Origin: Streptomyces sp. H39-S7
GTDB taxonomy: Bacteria; Actinomycetota; Actinomycetes; Streptomycetales; Streptomycetaceae
Direction of reading: 5' to 3'
NCBI RefSeq assembly: GCF_027158205.1
Contig: NZ_JAPVLU010000045.1
Span: 36,431-75,711, forward strand
DNA: 39,281 bases
How positions within the stretch are numbered: the stretch's first letter is position 1; each line of letters starts with the position of its first letter. Below the pieces are notes generated by a model. The model was given only the letters and a program-made list of their open reading frames with translations, ran no database searches and was not told where the DNA came from. Below, in pieces: positions 16,614 to 24,565 of the stretch. The translations under genes and the position numbers were made by a program.

Positions 16614-16657
16614 GGGGTGTCCCGCTCGTTGACCAGGCACGACGAGCGGGACACCCC
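16614..16657. repeat. Perfect 16-bp inverted repeat in a divergent promoter gap
   Basis: Arms GGGGTGTCCCGCTCGT (16614-16629) and ACGAGCGGGACACCCC (16642-16657) pair perfectly around a 12-base loop. It sits 38 bases upstream of the CoA-binding gene and 34 bases upstream of the YigZ start on the other strand. It is not in a terminator position for either gene, so an operator or a 5'-leader RNA hairpin is more likely. Confidence 0.85.
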
Positions 16658-16695
16658 TGGCCCCCTGGCCGACCAAGGCACCTCTGGAGGACGAC

Positions 16696-17103
16696 GTGTA
16701 CGGCGATGCTGCGACGGTACGGAAGATCCTGACCGGGACGGGTGACACCTGGGCGGTGGTCGGGCTGTCGAACAACGAGGCGCGGGCTGCCTACGGGGTC
16801 GCGCAGGTGCTCCAGCGCTTCGGCAAGCGGGTTGTTCCCGTCCACCCCAAGGCCGAGACGGTGCACGGCGAGCGTGGTTACGCCTCGCTGGCCGACATTC
16901 CATTCCCGGTCGACGTGGTCGACGTCTTCGTCAACTCCGAGCTGGCGGGAGCCGTCGCGGACGAGGCGGTGGCGGTCGGCGCGAAGGCCGTGTGGTTCCA
17001 GCTCGGGGTGATCGACGAGGCCGCGAGCGAGCGGACGCGGGCGGCCGGGCTGGAGATGGTCATGGACCGCTGCCCCGCGATCGAGATCCCCCGGCTCGGC
17101 TAG
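16696..17103 (+). CDS. CoA-binding domain protein (YccU-like)
   Basis: This 135-residue single-domain Rossmann protein belongs to the CoA-binding family related to the N-terminal domain of succinyl-CoA synthetase alpha. Motifs are TWAVVGLSNNEARAAYGVAQVLQRFGKRVVPVHPKAE, GERGYASLADIPFPVDVVDVFVN and AVGAKAVWFQLGVIDEAA, ending MDRCPAIEIPRLG. No catalytic histidine module is attached, so it is a binding or regulatory protein of unknown function. GTG 16696 is preceded by GGAGGACGAC, a strong ribosome binding site. Its leader contains the perfect 16-bp inverted repeat. The last four bases overlap the convergent GNAT gene. Confidence 0.9.
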   Translation: MYGDAATVRKILTGTGDTWAVVGLSNNEARAAYGVAQVLQRFGKRVVPVHPKAETVHGERGYASLADIPFPVDVVDVFVNSELAGAVADEAVAVGAKAVWFQLGVIDEAASERTRAAGLEMVMDRCPAIEIPRLG

Positions 17104-17633
17104 GCGGGGTCCGACGGAGCGGCCAGTTCGAACGCCCGCAGTTTCCCGTGGTCCGCGACGCGGGTGAAGCCCGCCCGCTCCAGGACACGCTGGGAGGGGA
17201 TGTTGTCCGGCTCGGTGGTCGCCAGGAGCCGGCGGACGCCGGGCCGGTCGAACGCCCACCGCGCCAGCGCCAGCAGCGCGTCGGTGGCCCAGCCGGCACC
17301 CCGGGCGGAGACCGACAGGTCGTAGCCGATCTCGGCGACGCCGTCGGTGGGCGGACCGTGGAAGCCGATGCCGCCGACCGCGACGCCGTCCTCGGACCGC
17401 TGGATCGCGAACACGCCCCAGCCCGGTTGGAACACCCCGGCCGCGTCCGCGGCGACCGTCATCCCGGCGGCGACGATCGTGCCCTCACCGGGTATCCCGT
17501 CGATCCAGACGAGGGCCCCGGACTTTCCCTCGGCCAGCAGCGCGCAGTCGGCGGGCAGCTGCTCCCGCAGCGTCACCCGCCCGTCCTCGAGCACCTGTCG
17601 GCCGTCGTCGTCGTGGGAGGTGCGCAGGGTCAT
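17100..17633 (-). CDS. GNAT acetyltransferase, RimJ/RimL type
   Basis: This 177-residue single-domain acetyltransferase resembles the RimJ/RimL (Acetyltransf_3) group that acetylates protein N-termini or small acceptors. The core is GIGFHGPPTDGVAEIGYDLSVSARGAGWATDALLALARWAF, followed by LLATTEPDNIPSQRVLERAGFTRV, the usual acetyl-CoA-binding and late helix motifs. The acceptor is not predictable. ATG 17633 has only a weak AGGACGG upstream. It is convergent with the CoA-binding gene with a 4-base overlap. Confidence 0.87.
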   Translation of the reverse strand: MTLRTSHDDDGRQVLEDGRVTLREQLPADCALLAEGKSGALVWIDGIPGEGTIVAAGMTVAADAAGVFQPGWGVFAIQRSEDGVAVGGIGFHGPPTDGVAEIGYDLSVSARGAGWATDALLALARWAFDRPGVRRLLATTEPDNIPSQRVLERAGFTRVADHGKLRAFELAAPSDPA

Positions 17634-17777
17634 GGATCGGAACCGTCCTGTCGGAGAGTGCAGAAGATCCGCAGGCTACCGGCTGGCGGTCGCCGGGCGC
17701 AGATGGTTTTTCCGCGCCGGGGCGAGGGCGGTCCGCGCCGGTCAAGTGCCCTCGCCCGGGAGGGAGTTCGCGGCGGG

Positions 17778-17830
17778 CGTTCCCGTGCGGGCAGCGGCGG
17801 AGGGAATCCGCTGCTGCCCGCACGGAAACG
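17778..17830 (-). terminator. Long hairpin terminator downstream of the DUF885 gene
   Basis: Two 23-base arms (17778-17800 and 17808-17830) are complementary at 21 of 23 positions around the 7-base loop AGGGAAT. The hairpin begins 27 bases after the DUF885 stop on the minus strand and upstream of the next minus gene, so it separates the two transcripts. Confidence 0.8.
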
Positions 17831-17857
17831 TTTGCACGGTCGGGGATCGCCCGGGTC

Positions 17858-19546
17858 CTACAGGGCCGACAGCTCGGTCACGAGGTCGTCGAGGCCGAGG
17901 GAGCCCTGGGAGAGGGCGGCCATGTGCCAGGCCTTGGCGTCGAAGGCGTCGCCGTGGGCCTTGCGGGCGGCCTCGCGGCCGGTCAGCCAGGCGCGCTCGC
18001 CGAGCTTGTAGCCGATGGCCTGGCCGGGCATGCCCAGGTAGCGGATCAGCTCGCTGTCGACGAACTCGGCGGGGCGGCCGCTGTGCAGGCCGAAGAACTC
18101 CCGGCCCAGTTCCGGCGTCCAGCGCTCGCCGGGGTGGAACGGCGAGTCGGCCGGGATCTCCAGCCCCAGGTGCATACCGATGTCGACGATGATCCGGTTC
18201 GAGCGCATCATCTGCGCGTCGAGGTAGCCGAGTCGGCGTTCAGGGTCGGTGAGGAAACCCAGCTCGTCCATGAGGCGCTCGGCGTACAGCGCCCAGCCCT
18301 CGCAGTTCGCGCTGACCAGGCCCACGGTCGCCTGGTAGCGGGAGAGCGAGCCGGCGACGTGCGTCCACTGGGCGAGCTGCAGGTGGTGGCCGGGCACGCC
18401 CTCGTGGTACCAGGTGGAGACCAGGTCGTAGACGGGGAAGGAGGTCTGGCCCATCGTCGGCAGCCACGTGGTGCCGGGGCGGGAGAAGTCCTCCGACGGC
18501 TGCAGGTAGTACGGGGCCGCGGCGCCGCCGGGCGGGGCGATCCGCGACTCGACGCGCTTGACGCGGTCGGCCAGCTCGAAGTGCGTGCCGTCCAGGGCCT
18601 CGATGGCCTCGTCCATCAGCGACTGGAGCCAGGTCCTGACCTCCTCGACGCCCTCGATGCGCGTGCCGTGCTCCTCCAGGTGCGCCAGCGCCTCCCAGGG
18701 GGTGGCCGCGCCGGGCAGGATCCTGGCCGCCTCGGTCTTCATCTCCTCGTGGATGCGGTGGTACTCGGACCAGCCGTACGCGTAGGCCTCGTCGAGGTCG
18801 AGGTCGGTGCCGTTCCAATACCGCGACCAGCGGGCGTAGCGCTCGCGGCCGACGGTCTCCGACGCGCCCTCGATGCCCGGCGCGTACGTGTCGCGCAGCC
18901 AGTCGCGCAGCGCGGCCAGCGCTGCGGTGGCCGCGGCGGAGGCGGCGTCCAGCTCGCCCCGCAGCTCCTCGGGGCCGCCCGCGGCGAAGGTGCCGAAGTA
19001 GCTGCCGCTGTCGGTGCCGATCCAGTCGGTCAGCTGGCCGATGACGGTCGTCACCTGGAGGGGACCGGCCGGCAGCTTGCGGTCGAGGCCTTCGGCGAGC
19101 GAGGCGCGGTACCCCTCCACGGCGGCCGGGACGGCGCGCAGCCGGGTGGCGACGACACTCCAGTCCTCGGTGGTCTCGGCGGGGGTGACGCTGAAAACCT
19201 CGCGCATCGAGTGCAGCGGCGAGTGGATGTTGCTGACCGCGCGCAGCCCTTCCCCGGCCTCGTGCACGGCGATTTCGGCGGTGAGGCGCTCGCGCAGCAG
19301 TCGGGCGCAGCGCCGCTCCGCGTCGCTGTCCGCGCCTGGCCGGGCCTCGGCCTGCGTCAGCAGGTCCAAAGTGGTGTGGGCGAGGTCGGCGAAGGCGCGT
19401 GTCCCGGCGGGGGAGAAGTCGGGCAGCAGGGCGTGGCTCTGCGCGACGCCGAGGTAGGTACCCATGATCGGGTCGAGTTCGATGAGGTGGTCGACGTACG
19501 CGTCGGCCACCTGGCGGGGCAGCGGGCTGCTGGTAATCGTGGACAT
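17858..19546 (-). CDS. DUF885 family metallohydrolase
   Basis: This 562-residue cytoplasmic protein belongs to DUF885, a family related to zinc metallopeptidases. The key motif is HEGVPGHHLQ at 381-390, an HExxxxHH-type metal site. Further conserved stretches are STWYHEG, SANCEGWALYAERLMDELGF (with the downstream glutamate) and PGQAIGYKLGERAWL near the C-terminus. The length is typical of the family. Peptidase activity is likely, but no substrate is known. I chose ATG 19546 because GAGGA precedes it; an upstream ATG would add 13 residues. No signal peptide is visible. A strong hairpin follows the stop. Confidence 0.92.
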   Translation of the reverse strand: MSTITSSPLPRQVADAYVDHLIELDPIMGTYLGVAQSHALLPDFSPAGTRAFADLAHTTLDLLTQAEARPGADSDAERRCARLLRERLTAEIAVHEAGEGLRAVSNIHSPLHSMREVFSVTPAETTEDWSVVATRLRAVPAAVEGYRASLAEGLDRKLPAGPLQVTTVIGQLTDWIGTDSGSYFGTFAAGGPEELRGELDAASAAATAALAALRDWLRDTYAPGIEGASETVGRERYARWSRYWNGTDLDLDEAYAYGWSEYHRIHEEMKTEAARILPGAATPWEALAHLEEHGTRIEGVEEVRTWLQSLMDEAIEALDGTHFELADRVKRVESRIAPPGGAAAPYYLQPSEDFSRPGTTWLPTMGQTSFPVYDLVSTWYHEGVPGHHLQLAQWTHVAGSLSRYQATVGLVSANCEGWALYAERLMDELGFLTDPERRLGYLDAQMMRSNRIIVDIGMHLGLEIPADSPFHPGERWTPELGREFFGLHSGRPAEFVDSELIRYLGMPGQAIGYKLGERAWLTGREAARKAHGDAFDAKAWHMAALSQGSLGLDDLVTELSAL

Positions 19547-19641
19547 GCGGCCATCCTCGTACGAAGGGGCCCGCCGCGTCATCATCCTTCCCGGCTACGT
19601 ACCTGACGCCGGGCGGCGGCCGGGGCGGCCCGTGCGGCCGG

Positions 19642-20124
19642 TCAGGCGCCCGGCACCGGCGGCAGCAGCGGGCCGCAGTCCCACTGCTGGAAGATCAGCC
19701 GGGTCTCCACCCGGGCGACCTCGCGGCACGAGGTGAACTCGTCGATCACCAGCCGCTGCAGATCGGCGGTGCCGGTCACCGCGACATGGACGAGGTAGTC
19801 CTCGGGGCCGGTGAGGTGGAACAGCGCCCGCGTCTCGGGCAGTGCGCGGATCCGGGCCACGAACGGGTTGATCAGCTCCCTGCGGTGCGGCCGGACCTGC
19901 ACCGACAGGAGCGCCTCCAGCCCCCGTCCGAGCTTGGCGGGATCCAGCCGCAGTTCATGGCCGAGGATCACTCCGGTGCGGCGCAGCCGCGCCACGCGGT
20001 CCAGGCAGGTGGACGGGGCGATGCCGACCACCGTCGCGAGATCGCGGTTGGTGGTCCGGGAATCGTTCTGCAGGACCCGGAGAATCTCCAGATCGGTCGG
20101 ATCCAAAGGGACGGAATCGGTCAT
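19642..20124 (-). CDS. Lrp/AsnC-family regulator next to a sulfur amino acid lyase
   Basis: This 160-residue protein has an N-terminal winged helix (about 8-60: DPTDLEILRVLQNDSRTTNRDLATVVGIAPSTCLDRVARLRRTGVI) and a C-terminal RAM domain (LLSVQVRPHRRELINPFVARIRALPETRALFHLTGPEDYLVHVAVTG). It should sense an amino acid, plausibly methionine, cysteine or a related substrate of the divergent PLP enzyme. TACGTT six bases before ATG 20124 implies a leaderless transcript. It differs clearly from the other Lrp at 10199, so the two are not recent duplicates. Confidence 0.92.
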   Translation of the reverse strand: MTDSVPLDPTDLEILRVLQNDSRTTNRDLATVVGIAPSTCLDRVARLRRTGVILGHELRLDPAKLGRGLEALLSVQVRPHRRELINPFVARIRALPETRALFHLTGPEDYLVHVAVTGTADLQRLVIDEFTSCREVARVETRLIFQQWDCGPLLPPVPGA

Positions 20125-20130
20125 CGGCCG

Positions 20131-20136
20131 AACGTA
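20131..20136 (-). promoter_or_regulatory. -10 box TACGTT of the Lrp regulator
   Basis: On the minus strand TACGTT ends six bases before ATG 20124, with no Shine-Dalgarno. Confidence 0.5.
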
Positions 20137-20166
20137 GCACGGGATTCTCCCGGCGTGAGGCGTCGA

Positions 20167-20192
20167 TTGTTCATGCTCTGGGCATGGAACAA
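20167..20192. promoter_or_regulatory. Imperfect palindrome over the start of the PLP lyase gene
   Basis: TTGTTCATGC (20167-20176) and GCATGGAACAA (20182-20192) pair with one bulged G around a 5-base centre. The ATG at 20184 lies in the right arm, and a weak -10 (CATGCT, 20172-20177) lies in the left arm. It is a plausible Lrp operator. Confidence 0.5.
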
Positions 20193-21356
20193 CACTCTGT
20201 GAAAAGGCCTCGTTCGCTGGCCACCGAGGCGGTGCACGCCGGCCGCGAGGACCTCGCCGGACTCGGCGTGCACGCCGTCCCGCTGGACCTGTCGACGACG
20301 TACCCCTCGTACGACAGCCGCGGTGAGGCCGCCCGCCTCGACGTGTTCGCCGCCACCGGCGCCCGGCTGGAGGGCCCGCCCGTCTACGGCCGGCTGGACA
20401 ATCCGACCGTCAGCCGGTTCGAGACCGCCCTGGCCCGGCTCGAGGGCACCGACGACGCGGTCGCGTTCGCCAGCGGGATGGCGGCCCTGAGCGCCTGCCT
20501 GCTAGCGCGCGGCTCCCTGGGCCTGCGGCACGTGGTCGCGGTCCGCCCGCTGTACGGGTGCAGCGACCATCTGCTCACCGGTGGGCTGCTGGGCACCGAG
20601 GTGACCTGGGTCGACCCGGCGGGCATCGCCGACGCGATCCGGCCCGACACCGGACTGGTGCTGGTCGAGACCCCCGCCAACCCCACCCTGGCCGAACTGG
20701 ACCTGCGCGCGATAGCGCACGCTTGCGGAACGGTGCCGCTGCTCGCGGACAACACCTTCGCCACGCCGGTGCTGCAGCGTCCCGCCGAGCTCGGCGCGAG
20801 CATCGTGCTGCACAGCGCGACGAAGTACCTCGGCGGTCACGGTGACGTGCTCGGCGGCGTGGTGGCGTGCGACGAGGAGTTCGCGCGGCGGCTGCGCCAG
20901 GTCCGCTTCGCCACCGGCGGCGTCCTGCACCCGCTGGCCGGCTACCTGCTGCTGCGCGGGCTGTCGACGCTGCCGGTGCGGATGCGCGCCGCCTCGGCGA
21001 GCGCCGAAGTGCTCGCCGGGCGGCTGGCCGCCGACCCGCGGGTGGCGGCGGTGCACTACCCGCGGATCGGCGGCGCCATGGTCGCGTTCGAGGTGCACGG
21101 CGACCCGCACGAGGTGATCGCCGGGGTCCGGCTGATCACCCCGGCGGTCAGCCTGGGCAGCGTCGACACCCTCATCCAGCACCCGGCCTCGATCAGCCAC
21201 CGCGTCGTCGACGAGCGGGACCGCCGAGCGGCGGGCGTCAGTGACCGGCTGCTGCGGATGTCGGTCGGACTGGAGGACGTCGAGGACCTGTGGGACGACC
21301 TCGACGGCGCGCTGCGGGCCGCGGCCCTCGCCGGGGCGGTCAGTTCCGGCTCGTGA
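20184..21356 (+). CDS. PLP-dependent Cys/Met metabolism enzyme (gamma-lyase/synthase type)
   Basis: This 390-residue enzyme belongs to the Cys/Met metabolism PLP family (cystathionine gamma-lyase, gamma-synthase, methionine gamma-lyase). Visible sites are YGRLDNPTVSRFE (phosphate-binding Tyr/Arg from the partner subunit), AFASGMAALSA, PLYGCSDHLL (stacking Tyr), LLADNTFATP (ring-nitrogen Asp) and the PLP lysine Lys214 in SATKYLGGHGDVLGG. The C-terminal VSLGSVDTLIQHPASISH is typical. The stretch VHYPRIGGAMVAFEV is shorter than usual: about 20 residues normally lie between the YP and GG elements. The exact reaction cannot be chosen from sequence alone. It is divergent from an Lrp gene and probably leaderless. 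Confidence 0.9.
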   Translation: MEQHSVKRPRSLATEAVHAGREDLAGLGVHAVPLDLSTTYPSYDSRGEAARLDVFAATGARLEGPPVYGRLDNPTVSRFETALARLEGTDDAVAFASGMAALSACLLARGSLGLRHVVAVRPLYGCSDHLLTGGLLGTEVTWVDPAGIADAIRPDTGLVLVETPANPTLAELDLRAIAHACGTVPLLADNTFATPVLQRPAELGASIVLHSATKYLGGHGDVLGGVVACDEEFARRLRQVRFATGGVLHPLAGYLLLRGLSTLPVRMRAASASAEVLAGRLAADPRVAAVHYPRIGGAMVAFEVHGDPHEVIAGVRLITPAVSLGSVDTLIQHPASISHRVVDERDRRAAGVSDRLLRMSVGLEDVEDLWDDLDGALRAAALAGAVSSGS

Positions 21357-22683
21357 CCCTCGGCGGGGACGGCACGCCCGACGGCGTCAGCGTCGCGGTG
21401 ATCACCAGCGTGCCGTCCTCGACCTGGTAGTCCAGCGGAAGGCCCAGGTCGCGCATGGTCGCGACCATGCCGGTGTTGTTCGACCGGGTCACGGCGTACA
21501 CGCTGCCGCGGCCCGCCTCGACGGCGTGGCCGACGAGCTTGCGCAGGAGCTGCGCTCCGATGCCGCGCCGCTGCCACTCGTCCTCGACCAGCAGGGCGAC
21601 CTCGTTCTCGTCGCCGTCCCACAGCAGGTGGGCGAGGGCCACCAGCCGGCCCGACGCCGTCTCGACGGCGAGCGTCCGGCCGAAGCGCGGGCTGAGAAGG
21701 TGCCGCAGATAGCGGTCCGCGTCGGGGACCGGGCCGTGGTAGCGCTGCGCGAGGGTGTCCGGGGAGCAGCGGTCGTGCATCGCGCGGGCGGCGTCCAGAT
21801 CCTCGGGGCCGGCCCGGCGGATGGTGATCTCGTTGCCCTCCGGCAGCGTCAGCACGTCCCTGCTCGCCGGCATCCGCACCCCGAGGCGTGCGTCGAGCTC
21901 CACCAGGGCGCGCGCCCGGGCGAACTCGGTCGGGGTGAACGGGAGGTAGGCCCGCTCGACGATGATCGTGCCACCGGAGGGGTCACGCAGTCGCATCATC
22001 GTTTCCTCCAGTGTGTCCTCCGGCGCCGGTGTGCCGTCCTTCGGAGCCGGCACCGAGCGGATCGTGCACCGGCCGAAGAGCCGGCGCAGGGCGAGCGGCA
22101 GCTCCGCGGCGTCCAGGGCGGTGCGGGTGGCGAGGTTCAGCATCCGGGTGGGGGTGTCCACCAGGTCATGGGCGTCGGCCCGTTCCGTCCAGGTGTCGCG
22201 TCCGCCGGCCGCCCCGATCACCTGCGCCAGCGCATGGGCCGGAAGCGCCGCGGGTGCCCGCAGCAGGAACTCGTCGACGGTGCCGTCCGCCAGCGGATGC
22301 GTCTGCAGCGTCAGGATGTCGACGTGCGCGTCGGCCAGTGCCATGCACACCGCGCCCAGGCTGCCGGGGGTGTCCCGGACCGTGGTGCGCAGCCGCCACA
22401 GCGTCGTCGGGCCCGGTTCCTGCGTGCCGTCGGCCGGAGCCGGTCCGGGGGGCGCGTGGCTGTGGCGGCGTGCCCACCAGATGTGGAATCCGGCCGTCGC
22501 CAGCAGTGCGACCGCCGAGGCCGCCAGCAGAACGGGTCCTTCCGGACCGTGCACCACCACATTGGCCACCAGGTCGGCGAAGGCCACCGCCGTGAAGACG
22601 GCGGAGAGTTCCACCAGGTCACGCCGCCAGTGGTGGTGGCGGGAGCGGGAGGGGCGCGGGTTCGAGGAAGTCAACTGAGGCAT
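21340..22683 (-). CDS. Membrane-anchored ACT-GNAT acetyltransferase
   Basis: This 447-residue fusion has a basic N-terminus (PRPSRSRHHHWRRD), two transmembrane segments (about 25-45 and 50-70), an ACT domain (about 95-180; RTTVRDTPGSLGAVCMALADAHVDILTLQ) and a GNAT domain (about 280-440; NEITIRRAGPEDLDAARAMH, VEDEWQRRGIGAQLLRKLV). ACT domains bind amino acids, and soluble ACT-GNAT proteins in actinomycetes are known as amino-acid-regulated protein lysine acetyltransferases. The membrane anchor is an extra feature. I chose ATG 22683; a start 31 residues upstream would read through promoter-like DNA. A CGTGATCACG palindrome (22710-22719) framed by TCGAAC/GTTCGA (22696-22701/22723-22728) lies just upstream and may be an operator. 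The 3' end overlaps the PLP lyase gene by 17 bases. Confidence 0.9.
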   Translation of the reverse strand: MPQLTSSNPRPSRSRHHHWRRDLVELSAVFTAVAFADLVANVVVHGPEGPVLLAASAVALLATAGFHIWWARRHSHAPPGPAPADGTQEPGPTTLWRLRTTVRDTPGSLGAVCMALADAHVDILTLQTHPLADGTVDEFLLRAPAALPAHALAQVIGAAGGRDTWTERADAHDLVDTPTRMLNLATRTALDAAELPLALRRLFGRCTIRSVPAPKDGTPAPEDTLEETMMRLRDPSGGTIIVERAYLPFTPTEFARARALVELDARLGVRMPASRDVLTLPEGNEITIRRAGPEDLDAARAMHDRCSPDTLAQRYHGPVPDADRYLRHLLSPRFGRTLAVETASGRLVALAHLLWDGDENEVALLVEDEWQRRGIGAQLLRKLVGHAVEAGRGSVYAVTRSNNTGMVATMRDLGLPLDYQVEDGTLVITATLTPSGVPSPPRVTSRN

Positions 22684-22800
22684 GAGAACACTCTGTCGAA
22701 CCTGTGTTGCGTGATCACGAACGTTCGATGACCGGTGGGTTAAGGGTGGTTCCTGGTGGTTAATTTGCCCTTTCAACGGGTTTGCCGCCTGCCGGGCGGG

Positions 22801-22844
22801 GCCCGAGCCGCAGCCCGCGGTCCTGTCGCGGGCGCGGCTCGGGC
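22801..22844 (-). terminator. Strong hairpin terminator of phoD
   Basis: The arms pair over 18 bp with a single bulged A (22812): 22801-22811 with 22834-22844, and 22813-22819 with 22827-22833. The loop is GTCCTGT. It lies 17 bases after the phoD stop on the minus strand. Confidence 0.82.
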
Positions 22845-22860
22845 ACGGCTCGGACCGGGC

Positions 22861-24468
22861 CTACTGGCCGACGCGGCCGGGCTGCAGCACCTTGGTGAAC
22901 AGCACCGTGCCGTCCTGCTCGCGCAGCCGCACCGTCAACTCGCCCGAGTGTCCGTCGATGTCGACCTGGCCGAAGAACTGGTACCCCTCGGCGGGCGAGA
23001 CATTGGCACGCTCGGGCGCCTTGACGAACACCCGCTCGGGACCGAACGTGCCGTCCAGCGCACTGGCCGGGAACGCGCCGGCGTTCAGCGGCCCGGAGAC
23101 GAACTCCCAGAACGGCGCGAAGTCCGTGAACGCCGCGCGGGAGGGCTGGTAGTGCTGCGCGGACGTGTGGTGCACATCGGCCGTCAGCCACACCGTGCCG
23201 GTGATGCGCCGGTACTTGACGAACCGCAGCAGCTCGGCGATCTGCAGCTCGCGGCCGAGCGGGGCGCCCGGGTCGCCCTGCGCGACCGCCTCGATGTTCT
23301 GCCGGCCCTCGGTGGTGTCCGGCACCACCAGGCCCAGCGGCATGTCGGAGGCGATCACCTTCCACACCGCGCGGGAGCGGGACAGCTCCCGCTTGAGCCA
23401 CTCCAGCTGCGCCCGCCCGAGGATGCCCTGGTCGTCCTGGGTCTGCTGGTCGGGGGAGTTGGCGTTGCGGTAGGTGCGCATGTCCAGTACGAAGACGTCC
23501 AGCAGCGGGCCGTGGTGCTGCACCCGCTGGACGCGGCCGTCGGTGTTCGGCCGCAGCGTCGAGATCGGGAAGTACTCGGAGAACGCCCGGCGGGAGCGGG
23601 CGGCCAGCACGTCCACGCTCTTCTCCGCGTACCGCGCGTCGTCCATGATCTCGCCCGGGTACCAGTTGTTGCGCACCTCGTGGTCGTCCCACTGGATGAT
23701 CGAGGGCACCCGGGCGTTGAAGGCGCGCAGCTTGTCGTCCAGCAGGTTGTAGCGGAAGGCGCCGCGGAACTCCGCGAGCGTCTCGGCGACCTTGGACTTC
23801 TCCGGGGTGGTGAGGTTGCGGTAGATCCGGCCGTCGGGCAGCGCCGCGGTGGGCGCGATCGGGCCGTCGGCGTAGATGTTGTCACCGCTGCACAGGAAAA
23901 AGTCGGGATCGAGCCGGCCCATCGCCTCGTAGATGCGGTAGCCGCCGATGTCGGGGTTGATGCCCCAGCCCTGCCCGGCGAGATCCCCCGACCACAGGAA
24001 GCGCACGTCGTCGCGGCGCCGCGACGACGGGGTGCGGAAGCTGCCCGCCACCGGTGCGCCGGTGCGGCGGTGGTCGTCCGGGTCGGCCAGCAGCACCCGG
24101 TAGTGGATCTGCTCACCGGACGGCAGACCGCGCAGGGAGGTCGTGCCGGTGAAGTCGGTGTCCGGACCCAGCAGCGGTCCCTCCCAGCGGCGCGCGTCGC
24201 GGAAGGAGCCGCTGACCGACGTCTCGACGATCATCCGGGCCGGCCGGTCCGACCGCACCCACACCAGGCCGGACGAGGCGGTGACATCGCCGCTCTGCAC
24301 CCCCCACGGCGCGGCCGGCCGGCCCGACAGCGCCAGCGCGGGCGCCGCCGTCACCGTCGGGAGCAGCAGCGCCCCGGCCGCGGCGAGGCCACCGCCGAGG
24401 ACCGCCCTGCGGTCCACCGTTCCGCCCGCTCCCGGTGCCTGCTGCGCGTTCTGCGTTTCCTGCGACAT
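22861..24468 (-). CDS. phoD: Secreted alkaline phosphatase PhoD
   Basis: This 535-residue protein is a PhoD-type phosphatase/phosphodiesterase that frees phosphate outside the cell using iron and calcium. The N-terminus carries a Tat signal, DRRAVLGGGLAAAGALLLP, with an AxA-type end (TAAPALALS). The PhoD N-terminal domain begins PAAPWGVQSGDVTASSGLVWVRSDRPARM. The metallophosphatase part shows LWSGDLAGQGWGIN, DFFLCSGDNIYADGPI, IIQWDDHEVRNNWYP, VFVLDMRTYRNANSPD and WLTADVHHTSA. I chose ATG 24468, which places the twin-arginine motif near residue 20. A PHO-box-like repeat upstream suggests phosphate starvation control by PhoR-PhoP. Confidence 0.94.
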   Translation of the reverse strand: MSQETQNAQQAPGAGGTVDRRAVLGGGLAAAGALLLPTVTAAPALALSGRPAAPWGVQSGDVTASSGLVWVRSDRPARMIVETSVSGSFRDARRWEGPLLGPDTDFTGTTSLRGLPSGEQIHYRVLLADPDDHRRTGAPVAGSFRTPSSRRRDDVRFLWSGDLAGQGWGINPDIGGYRIYEAMGRLDPDFFLCSGDNIYADGPIAPTAALPDGRIYRNLTTPEKSKVAETLAEFRGAFRYNLLDDKLRAFNARVPSIIQWDDHEVRNNWYPGEIMDDARYAEKSVDVLAARSRRAFSEYFPISTLRPNTDGRVQRVQHHGPLLDVFVLDMRTYRNANSPDQQTQDDQGILGRAQLEWLKRELSRSRAVWKVIASDMPLGLVVPDTTEGRQNIEAVAQGDPGAPLGRELQIAELLRFVKYRRITGTVWLTADVHHTSAQHYQPSRAAFTDFAPFWEFVSGPLNAGAFPASALDGTFGPERVFVKAPERANVSPAEGYQFFGQVDIDGHSGELTVRLREQDGTVLFTKVLQPGRVGQ

Positions 24469-24527
24469 CTGCCACTCCCGTGCTCGGCTTCCCGCGTCGC
24501 CCCCGTTCCTACTGGTTGCGGATGCCA

Positions 24528-24549
24528 TCCGGCCGAACGCGCGGTGAAC
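24528..24549 (-). promoter_or_regulatory. PHO-box-like direct repeat upstream of phoD
   Basis: On the minus strand two consecutive 11-base units read GTTCACCGCGC and GTTCGGCCGGA. The Streptomyces PHO-box unit starts GTTCACC; the first unit matches fully and the second at 5 of 7 bases. Sixteen bases further downstream is TAGGAA, a possible -10, so the box would take the -35 position as in known PhoP-activated promoters. Confidence 0.6.
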
Positions 24550-24565
24550 ACGCCGCTCGGGTGGC

